From contig CAICTM010000223.1 of NCBI GenBank assembly GCA_903772945.1, positions 25,392 to 89,391 on the forward strand: a stretch of DNA of 64,000 bases, written 5' to 3'. Each line of letters begins with the position of its first letter. Positions within the stretch are counted from its first letter, which is position 1. Source of the stretch: Seminavis robusta. Lineage: Eukaryota; Bacillariophyta; Bacillariophyceae; Naviculales; Naviculaceae. The translations under genes were made by a program, and so were the position numbers. The notes under the pieces were generated by a model. It did not search any database, was not told where the DNA came from, and was given only the letters and a program-made list of their open reading frames with translations. Positions 54,871 to 64,000 of this stretch are shown in pieces.

Positions 54871-56142
54871 GGATTATCAGCCGCTCCTGTAGGAGTAAAA
54901 TTTTCCAGAAAGCATAGCCCAAAAAAATTTTTGGCTTTGATAGGATCCAAGATCCAAGAAGACTGCTGCTGCTATAAGTTCCTCCTCTTTGGATAATGTA
55001 TCAAAGAACAAAGCTTCTCGGGAATATGAGAAGATGGGAGGCAATCGCTATGATACGAAGAGGATAGTGAATGTGAGCATTTCATGGAATGACCAAAAAA
55101 CGAATAGAGGCCCTCATACAAAATGCCAATCCTTTCCTTCAGGGACAACGTAGTCATCAAAATATCTTCCAGAAGAACAGATAACTTCACTATTCACCCT
55201 CCCATCGAAAAAACCACTGCAAAGCCCAATGCAAAAAGGCAGATTGTGAATACACATTCTGCGGAAGAGCTAGTCAGGGCCAACACAAAATATCTAGACT
55301 GTGATTAATTGAGAAGTATGAATTTGCAAAAATGGCGCAAGAAACACGAACAGCTCCAACAAGAAGTAGAGCTCCTGTATGAAAAGCAGATCTACTCCCA
55401 GAACATCTTCTTGATACCATCTTCAAACTACCCCTGGAAGAACAGATGGCCAAAGGGCCGGGGGATATCAAGGCATGGCTGGCCAATTGGCTTCCAGTTG
55501 TTGACAAAGCAATGAGAGACGAGCATGCACGCGAGCAGCTTTCCCAAGCAGAGTAACTATGCACAGAGGCGGGATTCCCATAGCAATAGCGGGCGATTCA
55601 GCCTAGCCTAGATAGTTAGTTGTACAGCACCCTCCGGAGTTTTACTCAATTTCTCCGGTGGGGGGCTTACACCAGACCCATTCCTAAGTGGGCGCCTTTG
55701 TGCGTCTGAGGTATGTAGGTTCGTCACGGCACCGTTCAGCGGAATTGCCTGACGAGGTGTAGCCTTTAAAATAAAACTTCGTTATATATATTTTTTAGAA
55801 GTATGAATTTATTTTTCAAGATAATTAGAGTAGCCCCTATCCCCTTGAGTATTCCTCGCCAAAATATGCTAAGTTCTTTCCAAAGGAAGGAGAATATGCA
55901 ACAACAAACTTGAAGTGTAAAACTGGCAGACGAAACAATGCACAGATGGAAACCTATATTCACTGGGTTCTTGCATTCATGGCTTCAGATGATCATGGAG
56001 AAACAGAATCTGTAAAGCTGCTTGGTTTCATGGATATGCTTTCGGTAAACCCTATGACTCATTTGACCTTCACAGAAACTGAGAAGAAGTATTTCCTACA
56101 ATTTTATCAATCACCGAGGAAGTAATGGCCAACAACCTTTGT

Positions 56143-56196
56143 TGTGAAGTGGAACTGACCATGGCTGGCTGTGAAGTCAAACTGGCCATGGCTAAT
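56143..56196. repeat. 27-bp imperfect tandem duplication
   Basis: Two copies of a TGTGAAGT..AACTG.CCATGGCT unit. They sit in the 56125-56376 frame, where they would encode CEVELTMAG / CEVKLAMAN. Confidence 0.75.
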
Positions 56197-57076
56197 GTCT
56201 CTGACAACAACACATTCGATTTTTGGAAACAGGACAAAACACCTGGAATTCTAGATAATATTGTGAATACTAGCAAGTGGGGAGACCTTTATCGCTATTT
56301 TGACGGACATGAGCTAGCTGGCAGAAGCGTTCCAGTGCGTGGAAGCAATTTTGAGAGATTTCTGGAGTGTTCATGACTTTCTTGTTGGATATTTCACTCG
56401 TAAACCGGTGACTTGATGTCTATATAGCAAGTACTGCAGCACCTGTAAGAAATACGAGGGAAATGACACGGACCTTTCTGTGCATGAGGGTCAGATCAAG
56501 AACCATGTCAGAACTCCAGGCAGGCTCAATGGACCAGAATCTGCTACTAGAGTGTCATGACAATCCTGAAGCCTGTTCGAAAACTACCAAGTTGGTCTCG
56601 TCAAAGAGTTCATTAATGATGATTCCACAACAAAAGCGAATGCCCGTTGATCTAACAATGAACATATGAAGTATGAGGGTTATCGTTTATCCCATTGGTT
56701 ATGTGAAGTTGAACGCTATTAAGCAGAAAAAACAAAGCTAGAGAAATAAAAAACCGATGGACAACGGTTAAACGGAAGGAGGACCTTAATAAATGCCCCC
56801 TTCTGACGGTCTCAATTCTTAAATCACTTGGAGAATGAATGTAACTTTATACATGTTTGTGAAATTGTCTCAAAATAACGGAGACCATGTTGATCCTTTG
56901 ATCCATCTGGAAGGCGCTAGAGTTATGGTCAAATTCCTCATCTTCAACAAAAGTTGTGCTGGATTTAAAAAAAATGAAACAACATTTTAAGACTAACCTC
57001 ACTAGACGATTCCACTGAACTGAGCTATAACGAACTCGCAAACCTCAGATGTAAAGACACCCACTTTAGAATGATC

Positions 57077-57255
57077 GCCGAAAGTCGTGCACCACGACTT
57101 TATCGCGACTTTCACGACTTTCACGACTTCAGAACGACTTTTGAGTGCCTTGTTTTTTTATTAGCTAATAGAATTTTGTGACCTTACCGCGACTTTATCA
57201 CGACCACTTGATTCCACTTGGAAGTCGTGCACAACCATTCAGCGACTTTTACCTC
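57077..57255. repeat. CGACTTT-type short repeat array
   Basis: About ten scattered copies of CGACTTT(T/C)A or its inverse AAGTCGTG occur within 180 bp. Some form hairpins (AAGTCGTGCACCACGACTT). Confidence 0.8.
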
Positions 57256-58507
57256 AAGTTTTGTGCGTTCTTAACAAGTTTTTGTTTGCGAAGTAGAACA
57301 CTGCTTCGGAAAAAGCTGGCAAAAACTGTTTCTTGAGTTTTTCGCTTTTTGCTTTTTCCAGTTAACCCAATCTCCAACCAACCCCGAACCCCAACACCAT
57401 TCCTTCTTCTTCTTCTTACCATGCAAGGCACGCAGTGTTCGCAGGGAAAAAAGCCCGAAGAGTTGTATCTCCAACATCACGAGTCAGCAATAATGGCAGC
57501 AGACTTTACGGTTCCACTGTTCGCCCCGGTGGCAGCTGCCAAAGCAATAACCACTGGGAAAAGACTACTACTACCTTGTCCAGCATTCGCACTGCCATTT
57601 TGAAATCATCATTACAAGAAGTTCATCATCATGGTTGGACTGAAGACGCCTTGGCGGCAGGCACGGCTGCTGCAAAGCAACAACATGGTGACAAGAAAAC
57701 TTCCATGAGGGTGGTTGGACTCATGGCTATGGATGATTTAATTGCCTTCTGTAGGATCAATGGAATATCCAACTGAAGCAGGATTTGTTCGAGCTTCGCC
57801 ACCAGAAACAATCAACTGCCAACAAAGATGAAGAAATTGAAAACATCAATAGCGCCATACCTTTCCGGTTGGTTGGATAATTTCTTAACGAGCCACATTG
57901 TCTCGAGATTTAACGGAAAAGAGCATCAAGGTAAGGTCAAAACGTGTTGGGTGGCCTGTGCCGAATTCGCTCTGTAATGCTTGACACATAGAAGATTTAA
58001 CATTGAATACCGGACAGCTAAGGTCAAAACACGTTTGGGGGCCGGCAGCATAAGTCAGTATCAGAACAACGGGAAAGGTAGATCCCTTAGAACGAGGCAT
58101 TCAAACAAGGCTCCACTATCTCATTCCATACTTGCAAAGTCAACCATGGCATGAAGGCATGGCACTGTGAATTCGATGTCCCACTAATGCCTTGCCGACA
58201 CAACGGCAGCTGCAGGAAATGATTGACATTATTGTGACAAACAACAACAGAGCTAAAAGGATCCAGTGTTGGGGACCACTGGAAAAATGGCACTGGGAGC
58301 TGTCTATGTTGCCACTGAGCTGCATTTGCTCACTGATACGTCACCACTATACCAGGATACTTGGGCGTTCCTGTCTCAGAGAATGAACGATTGGCGAGGA
58401 TTGACATTGCTTTCTGCCGGCACTGGCACAAATGTTACTCTCTTTGTTGCAACTTCGGTGGCATCGTCTCTTGCGGGAGGGCTGGCCAGTTTGATTATGA
58501 CAAATCC

Positions 58508-58577
58508 CAGTCAGGGTTCCATTTTGTTCGGATTACCAGGTGCAGTCAGGGTTCCATTTTGTTCGGATTACCGGCTG
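58508..58577. repeat. 35-bp tandem duplication
   Basis: Two nearly identical units starting CAGTCAGGGTTCCATTTTGT. The period is not a multiple of three, so it shifts the frame of the weak ORF at 58287-58637. Confidence 0.9.
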
Positions 58578-58819
58578 CCGCATGGTCGTCGCTGTTTCAC
58601 AATCCACAGGCAAACAGTTGGGGTGCGAATGAAGTAAGCCTAGGTGCCATCAAAGATGGGACTCATCCGAGCAACCATGAATCAAAGAAGCGCCGGTAGC
58701 AAATCATAGCTTCTTCGACAAAGTGGTGCGGTGTAGTTGCACAAAAATCTTGTGACTAGAAAGCGTTTACACCTCATCACTTTTCTCCACGAATAAAAAT
58801 GTCTTCATGCTGTTTTCTT

Positions 58820-59112
58820 TCGTCTAGGAGAGACCCGCAACTTTTTCTGTGCTGTCTGCGATGGAGTGACCCTGGCTGGATGCTTCCGTTTGCAATCCAA
58901 TGGTGATTCCGCTTTTGCTCTGGCTCGACGAGCCTGCGCTGGAGCCAGCTCCGCAATGTGCTCCACTGCCAAAGATTCGCCAGCAGCAGCTTTATTAAGC
59001 AAGAAGCGCCATTGTGTATCAGTTTTAAAGAGTGAGTCTATATATTGATTGGCGGTGAGCCACCTTAGCTATAAGCCTGCAGGCTGTCTATGTATCGATC
59101 CAAACGCGAACA
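58820..59112 (-). repeat. 3' LTR of the copia element
   Basis: The minus-strand sequence following pol has a polypurine tract AGGGGGG (59119-59113) and then TGTTCGCG, the expected TG start of an LTR, at 59112. Downstream on the minus strand are a TATATAGAC box near 59037-59045 and an AATAAAGC polyadenylation-like signal near 58989-58996. The outer end cannot be fixed, because the 5' LTR lies outside the window. Confidence 0.65.
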
Positions 59113-59132
59113 CCCCCCTGGATTGCATACCG

Positions 59133-62100
59133 TTAGACAGGCGTGCGTGGGGCCATTAGGCAGGCGCGGAGATCAAAGAAATGTTGCTTATCCTTCATTT
59201 CCTTGGTGAAGAGATCCGAGGGATTGAGAATGCCGGGGATGTGATGACGCGAGATTTCCCCAAGGCGTAGAGAATCGCGCACGGCCACCTCTCGGAGATT
59301 GTGGTGACGGAGGCGTTTGGTGACAGCCTCGGACTGTGCCCAGGAAATACCCCCCTGGTTATCACAGTACATGACGGGAGTGGGTTCGGCAAGATGGGGA
59401 ACGCCGAGATCTTCAAAAAGGTGACGGAGAGCCAGAATCATTTTGACGCCTTCGTCCATAGCCTTGATTTCGGATTCGCAAACACTGCGGCTAACGCGTT
59501 TCTCCCGTGTGCTTGTCCAATCAAGAGGGCCACCCATATAGGTGACGACAGCACCTAAAAGAGAGAGCATTTCGACATCAGTGCGTGTTTCGCCGGGTTT
59601 GGGATGGCTAGCGTCTTGGGGGCCCCAATTAGAATCGGTGTAGGTGTCAAGCCGATCGTGGATGTTGATTTCAGGAGATCCGTCGGTAGGCCAAGATACA
59701 ATGCCGCGCATGCAGTCTTCCGGGTCGAACTGCGGGCGTGTGGGAGAGTCGTCGGCCTGAGTGTATGCAATTCCCCATCCAGCAGAGCCCTTTAGATAGC
59801 GAAGAACATGTTTGGCGCTTGTAAGGTGTCCGGAGGATGGATTGTGGAGATATGTGGCTAACAGGCTGGTAACGGGGGTGATGTCCGGCCGAGTGCTCAG
59901 GCTAATCCAGTTCAGGCCGCCGACAATAGATTGGTATGCCTTCACGAGAAGTGGTTTCTCGGAAGGATCGATGCCATCGTGTTCGACTCGATCGATTGGG
60001 AGGCCACTGCGATAGGGGCTGTCGACTGCGTTTGCCTCAAGCAGAGAGTGCTGGTCAAGCATCTTGTGGATGTGTCCTTCTTGCGAGCAGTGAACGCGCG
60101 AACGACCGTCCGGGAGGACTTGCCAATCGTAATGAGTGCCAAGGTAGAAAGAGAGATCGCCCATAAAATCGATCTTGAGTTGCTGACCAAGGGCTTGTTC
60201 AAACCAGGCCTCTGTGGCGTCGTCAGATCCCCAATAGAGACAGTCGTCGACATACGTGCCAAAGGTAATAGTGCCGCCAGTAGGGGATTGACCAACGAAG
60301 ACGCATGGATCATGCTTGCAAACTTCAAGTCCCAAATCTGTGAGCACTGTGCGGAACGTTTGATACCAGTGACGAGGACTTCTCCGTAGGCCGTAGAGAG
60401 TCTTCTTCAATCGCCAGAATGTGCCCGGCTTGGAGTACGGGCAGCCTTTTGGTGGGATGCATACACAGATCTCGTCATCTGGTAGTGTGGGGTGACAGAA
60501 GGCGTTCTTGGCGTCGCACTGCTTGACCCGGCGTCCCTTAGAAATTGCAAGGGATACGATAGCGCGAATACTGTGTTTCATAATCACGGGGGCAAAAAGA
60601 TCGTTCTTGCTCCAGTATCGTTCTTCGACATTCCCCATCACAACTGTGCGAGACTTGGCGCGGAGGGGTTTGCCTTCCGAATCCGTTTTAACCGTGTGTA
60701 TGCACATGGTGGGGATGGCGGTGATGTTGTATCGCTGAACCAGGCGTTGGTACTCTGCGGCGTTGATTTCCTCGTAGGTATCCAGAGAGATAAGTCCATT
60801 TCGCTCCTCGTCGTAAGATGCCAGCCACGTGGCGTAGTCGGGGTGTTTTTTATCGCGGAGTGCTTGCCATAGGAATGTGGGATACGGCTTCGACAGTCCT
60901 TTAGCGGAGACATGCCTGGCGTGTCCGCGAAATCGTCGTCCCGATCGGGTTCCAGTTGTATTTCCAAGATCTCCCGTCATGGGGCTGTTCGAAGATGGTT
61001 CGTTACGTAGCAGAGGACTGTTGGTAATCTGATGGCCTAGTTGGAGGGTGTCGTCGGAAAGAAAGGTGCGCCAATCCGAAAGTAGGTTTGGAATCTCCAA
61101 TTCGGTAACGCGACGGCCAGTTCGGTCGTGCTGTGCGAAGCACCAGTGGGATTTGGCTGTGAGTTCAAGGGTACCGAGAAGGCGCTGGCCATTTCGAAGA
61201 TACCCGACCTTTTGGCCCGTCTTGAGCCATGATGGTGGTAGGGGATGTATTGGATCACCGTTCGACGGATCGTGATTAGGGTCAAACTCCAGCTCATGTG
61301 CCTCGCATTCGGAATAATCGTAAAGATCTGTCTGCATAAAATCCCGAGTTGTGCCGTTGTCGAACTGAAGACGGTACGTTGGTCTTTCTCCGGTGATCGG
61401 AGTGGAGATAACGGTCCCATAGGTGTGAGGGGCTTCGCCTGTTTTAGATGCTGGTCCTTCGGGTTGAACGACCAGTACGTCTCCGAGAGAGTACGGAGTG
61501 GGATGTTCTGAGGTGTCCAGAAGTGATAAGAGGAATCCGCCGTCGTTGAGCAGTTCCGGCCAGTGGGTTCGAATCTGTCGATGGGGAGCGAGGGAGTAAT
61601 CTGCGGCAACACTGAATTGGCAGGTTTCCGGAGACCAGAAAAGCATTCCATTGGAGTCTTTACTCCGTCCCAAAGCAATACCGGGAAAAGTCTTGGACTG
61701 AAACTTGCTTCGCCCGACTGGTTTGCCTGATACGTAGTCGCGATCGCGCATGAAATACCCAACACTGCCAAATGGGAACAAGGTACGGAGATCCGGTTGT
61801 TGTTCGAAGAAAAGCTCAAACGGTGTGGCGTATCGAGTCGTTCCATCTTCGTTCTTTCCAACGTCCAATGGAATCATGTTCATTCGCTCAAAGGCTGTGC
61901 GAACTGCCCAAAACCAAAACTTCCGAGGTAGATTGGCCTCTTGAAGGTAAGCTCGAGCCATTGCCACTGCCGTACCCCAGTTTCGTTCGACTAAGCCGTT
62001 CTGGGACTGGCGATAGGGGACGGAGGAGAGTGTTCGAATGTTCCGACTTTGCAACAATCGGCGAACTTCGCCTCGAATCAGCTTTGGATCAAAATCTGTC

Positions 62101-62756
62101 AACATACGGCAACATGTTTCAGCCCGTTTAGGTCCCATGTCGACGAAGAGCTGGCGAAATGCTTCGGCCAAGGTGGATCCGCTGGTATCACGAAGCCCAT
62201 AGCAAAAGCTCTGACGGGATCCGGCGTCAACCACTACCAAACAGTATCGATGGCCGCCGGGAGATACGTCATCACCGAAACCGATGTCCACACAAATTGT
62301 GTGACCAGGTGGTGGAATCTTGGATTGCTTGCCGCGTCGTCCACGACGTACATTGACGAAGTCGCCAATGGAAGCTGGGGTCTCGCGCTCTCCAAAATTG
62401 CCACTTGTACCACCTTCTGCAACAGTTTGCCAGGTGTTCCAATCGTTAAAGGTGCGATTGCCAAAGAGACGATGGAGTTCGTCGTTGGAGAAACGCTTTG
62501 TGGCTGGAGAAGTCGAATTGGGAACGTACTCAGATGGGATGTCGCGATTGCTGTCGCGATTGTGTAGGTCTTGCTCGAGAGGCGAACGTGCATTAACCGT
62601 CTCCTGATTTTGGGAAACGCAAGGAATCGTCGAGGTCCCTTGCTGGGTTGGCTTTGAAAGGCGAATCCTAAGCCTGGTGTGCTTGTCACAAGGTTTGCTT
62701 TGAGGTGAAGTGGATCCGTCGACGCAGTCAAGCGACTGGCTACGAAATCGGGTGTA
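59133..62756 (-). CDS. Copia pol: integrase, reverse transcriptase, RNase H
   Basis: This frame is open from 62756 (after a TAG) to 59133, 1208 codons. It opens with a linker and the RFSNDELHRLFGNRTF segment. The integrase core has CVDIGFGDD (first Asp), LTDFDPKLI (second Asp) and NGLVERNW (Glu). The reverse transcriptase region has CDAKNAFCHP, LKKTLYGLRRSPRHWYQ and the catalytic box YVDD. The RNase H region has TDSNWG, CESEIKAMDEG and CDNQG, with the C-terminal HNLREVAVRD..HHIPG segment. No internal stops occur, so the enzymatic part looks intact. It would be made as part of a polyprotein and needs the upstream frame for translation start. The first GTG-led start (62291) is not meaningful. 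Confidence 0.92.
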   Translation of the reverse strand, partial: YTRFRSQSLDCVDGSTSPQSKPCDKHTRLRIRLSKPTQQGTSTIPCVSQNQETVNARSPLEQDLHNRDSNRDIPSEYVPNSTSPATKRFSNDELHRLFGNRTFNDWNTWQTVAEGGTSGNFGERETPASIGDFVNVRRGRRGKQSKIPPPGHTICVDIGFGDDVSPGGHRYCLVVVDAGSRQSFCYGLRDTSGSTLAEAFRQLFVDMGPKRAETCCRMLTDFDPKLIRGEVRRLLQSRNIRTLSSVPYRQSQNGLVERNWGTAVAMARAYLQEANLPRKFWFWAVRTAFERMNMIPLDVGKNEDGTTRYATPFELFFEQQPDLRTLFPFGSVGYFMRDRDYVSGKPVGRSKFQSKTFPGIALGRSKDSNGMLFWSPETCQFSVAADYSLAPHRQIRTHWPELLNDGGFLLSLLDTSEHPTPYSLGDVLVVQPEGPASKTGEAPHTYGTVISTPITGERPTYRLQFDNGTTRDFMQTDLYDYSECEAHELEFDPNHDPSNGDPIHPLPPSWLKTGQKVGYLRNGQRLLGTLELTAKSHWCFAQHDRTGRRVTELEIPNLLSDWRTFLSDDTLQLGHQITNSPLLRNEPSSNSPMTGDLGNTTGTRSGRRFRGHARHVSAKGLSKPYPTFLWQALRDKKHPDYATWLASYDEERNGLISLDTYEEINAAEYQRLVQRYNITAIPTMCIHTVKTDSEGKPLRAKSRTVVMGNVEERYWSKNDLFAPVIMKHSIRAIVSLAISKGRRVKQCDAKNAFCHPTLPDDEICVCIPPKGCPYSKPGTFWRLKKTLYGLRRSPRHWYQTFRTVLTDLGLEVCKHDPCVFVGQSPTGGTITFGTYVDDCLYWGSDDATEAWFEQALGQQLKIDFMGDLSFYLGTHYDWQVLPDGRSRVHCSQEGHIHKMLDQHSLLEANAVDSPYRSGLPIDRVEHDGIDPSEKPLLVKAYQSIVGGLNWISLSTRPDITPVTSLLATYLHNPSSGHLTSAKHVLRYLKGSAGWGIAYTQADDSPTRPQFDPEDCMRGIVSWPTDGSPEINIHDRLDTYTDSNWGPQDASHPKPGETRTDVEMLSLLGAVVTYMGGPLDWTSTREKRVSRSVCESEIKAMDEGVKMILALRHLFEDLGVPHLAEPTPVMYCDNQGGISWAQSEAVTKRLRHHNLREVAVRDSLRLGEISRHHIPGILNPSDLFTKEMKDKQHFFDLRACLMAPRTPV

Positions 62757-63301
62757 CTACCAGGTGGAGCTGGGCTTGTGGGAATCAGACAATCTTCGGA
62801 ATCATCGATGTGGATGTTGAACGACGGATACCCTAGAATGCACTCGTCATAGGATGCGAGGAAGAAGGCTTCAGGGTGGAGTCGGCGGTGAACGCGTACT
62901 GACTTCAGGCGCATTGCCGCTTCCGGAACGTGAAGCCAATCGTGTTCTTCAACAAGTTTTGTATCGAGGACGAAGCGAATGGTACCCTTTCCTGCGACTT
63001 TCATTCGTGCTCCGTTGGCACAGTCGAGGAACATGTGCTGGACTGGTTCGTAACTAACGAAGTCTGTACGATTCGGAGTGATTGAGAAGGTGGCGCCCGA
63101 GTCGATACAAGTGGATTCCTTCAAAGCTGCTGCATCCTGGGCGGAGTACGAGGACGCAATGTAGCGCCGTGGTAATGAGATCAAAGCCTTTCCGTCGAGG
63201 GTGTACGGCAGTATGGTTTCCGCGAAGGCGTCCGATGACAGCACCGATGATGGAAAGAGTGATCGGGATTCGAAACGGGGAAGAGGCTCAAGGTCAACGT
63301 C
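62234..63301 (-). CDS. Copia protease region
   Basis: The frame opens with GAC at 63301, immediately overlapping the gag stop. It contains the aspartic protease active site CIDSGATFSI and downstream ILGYPSF. After about 62755 the meaningful sequence moves to the integrase frame, although this frame stays open to 62234 by chance. Separation from integrase by one base suggests an indel or frameshifting. Confidence 0.8.
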   Translation of the reverse strand, partial: DVDLEPLPRFESRSLFPSSVLSSDAFAETILPYTLDGKALISLPRRYIASSYSAQDAAALKESTCIDSGATFSITPNRTDFVSYEPVQHMFLDCANGARMKVAGKGTIRFVLDTKLVEEHDWLHVPEAAMRLKSVRVHRRLHPEAFFLASYDECILGYPSFNIHIDDSEDCLIPTSPAPPGSTPDFVASRLTASTDPLHLKANLVTSTPGLGFAFQSQPSKGPRRFLAFPKIRRRLMHVRLSSKTYTIATAIATSHLSTFPIRLLQPQSVSPTTNSIVSLAIAPLTIGTPGKLLQKVVQVAILESARPQLPLATSSMYVVDDAASNPRFHHLVTQFVWTSVSVMTYLPAAIDTVW

Positions 63302-63965
63302 AGGCTGCAGTTATCGGGCTATCGGTTAAATCTATTTCATCGTCATCCTCTGCGCCTGGGCGCATTGTCTCCTTCGTTGATGGAAGGTCCGAAACGCAAA
63401 CAGGTGAGACTGTGCGATCGGTAACGACAATGGACACAGAGGAGTCCCATGAAACGGACTTACCGCTAGCGGAGGCGTTGCCTTCAGATGCCGAGTCGTA
63501 GTCTTCATCCGAAGGAGGCTCTGGCTCCACAGGATCTGGCGCCAGGGCTGGAGTGGATGAATCAGCACTGCTTCGACCACTACGTCTCGCGGAACGACCT
63601 CGAGATTGAGATCGCGCTTGGTTCGCATTGCCGTTGGATGGTCTGGTACCGGACGAACCTGCATTGGAGCTTGGGTGGTAGGCAACTGAAGTGTTGTTGG
63701 GAAGCTTTGTGCAGTCCGAGAGGAAATGCCACTGGGCATTCCGCGTTTCCTGTCGCTCGCACAGATGGAACGGGCACGCGAATTTGCGATGGACCTCGTT
63801 AACTTGGGCATCGGACGCGGCACCGCCGTTTTGGCTGTCCTTGAACTGCAGAAGAACATCTCGTAACGCGCCCTCTCCGCGAGCGACGCTGATTGTGATG
63901 TTTTCCACTGTTAGTCGTGCCTGGGGTGGCAGAACGTGCTCGGCCCACCGACGAGATTTTGACAT
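63300..63965 (-). CDS. Copia gag, C-terminal part
   Basis: About 221 residues visible, beginning at ATG 63965 or earlier beyond the edge. It has a CPFHLCERQETRNAQWHFLSDC segment (C-x4-C...H...C, zinc-knuckle-like). It then turns Ser/Arg-rich (RSQSRGRSARRSGRSS), followed by an acidic tail, and ends at TGA 63302-63300. The order basic then acidic is usual for gag. Confidence 0.75.
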   Translation of the reverse strand: MSKSRRWAEHVLPPQARLTVENITISVARGEGALRDVLLQFKDSQNGGAASDAQVNEVHRKFACPFHLCERQETRNAQWHFLSDCTKLPNNTSVAYHPSSNAGSSGTRPSNGNANQARSQSRGRSARRSGRSSADSSTPALAPDPVEPEPPSDEDYDSASEGNASASGKSVSWDSSVSIVVTDRTVSPVCVSDLPSTKETMRPGAEDDDEIDLTDSPITAA

Positions 63966-64000
63966 CAGGGCCGATAGGCGTGAACGGGACTACGGACTGA

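Larger units (their letters stand above)
53242..58819. other. Gene-poor stretch of 5.6 kb
   Basis: No gene can be supported. Short frames at 53723-53971, 55309-55515, 56125-56376 and 58287-58637 (the last with a hydrophobic TNVTLFVATSVASSLAGGLA segment) could be fragments or undetected exons; none has a recognised family. The stretch includes a CG-rich inverted array (54600-54870), CGACTTT repeats (57077-57255) and small tandem duplications at 56143-56196 (27-bp period) and 58508-58577 (35-bp period). Confidence 0.5.
59113..64000 (-). mobile_element. Ty1/copia LTR retrotransposon, right end outside window
   Basis: Minus-strand order gag (63965-63300), protease, integrase, reverse transcriptase, RNase H (to 59133), polypurine tract, LTR. 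Integrase before RT identifies the Ty1/copia type, which is abundant in diatoms. Coding lies in three frames: gag to protease needs +1 at 63302, and protease to integrase needs -1 between about 62755 and 62700. Confidence 0.92.

Noticed and set aside
58805-59002. 65-residue minus-strand ORF at the copia 3' end
   Set aside because: Falls inside the LTR, overlapping its polyadenylation-like signal; basic low-complexity sequence without support.

Overview
The window looks like nuclear DNA of a heterokont alga, most likely a pennate diatom. Genes carry GT-AG introns of about 80-145 bp. There are two HSF-type transcription factors, a large secreted LRR protein, a membrane-anchored GH81 glucanase, an ABCA transporter, and copia- and gypsy-type retroelements. 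Seminavis robusta or a relative is my guess from gene content; no sequence comparison was possible.

Layout. 1-7.4 kb: a partial gene at the edge, a single-pass membrane protein of unknown function, an MFS transporter and a 3-hydroxyacyl-CoA dehydrogenase-like enzyme. 7.9-17.9 kb: one very large secreted protein built from eight tandem two-exon modules (cysteine-rich cap plus LRR N-terminal domain, then an LRR block). The module introns are all phase 1. Two 1.7 kb stretches in it are nearly identical, introns included, and one copy has a frameshift. 18.7-23.5 kb: a secreted protein with two SET-like domains and a GH81 endo-1,3-beta-glucanase. 23.5-36 kb: repeat-rich DNA with a broken transposase-like gene, an LTR family in direct and inverted copies, a decayed gypsy element that has lost its polymerase, a FAR1/MULE-like relic, a palindrome cluster and a TTAA-flanked inverted-repeat element.

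36.4-52.5 kb: an intronless HSF gene, a tRNA-Pro(UGG) gene interrupted by an 82-bp GT...AG insert, an Mpv17/PMP22 protein, an 11-exon ABCA transporter with a probable 1-base frameshift, and a second HSF gene whose DNA-binding domain is split by an intron. 52.5-59 kb: a gene-poor stretch with a LINE fragment and several simple or inverted arrays. 59-64 kb: a minus-strand Ty1/copia element that runs off the right edge, with its 3' LTR inside the window.

Genes are independently transcribed; I see no operon or obvious pathway cluster. The two most noteworthy items are the tRNA-Pro gene with an intron-like insert in its variable loop and the modular LRR gene. Gene models were spliced by eye using reading frame, splice signals and family motifs; exon phases were checked arithmetically. 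Several plausible-looking ORFs start with GTG or TTG, so starts were moved to ATG where one fits.
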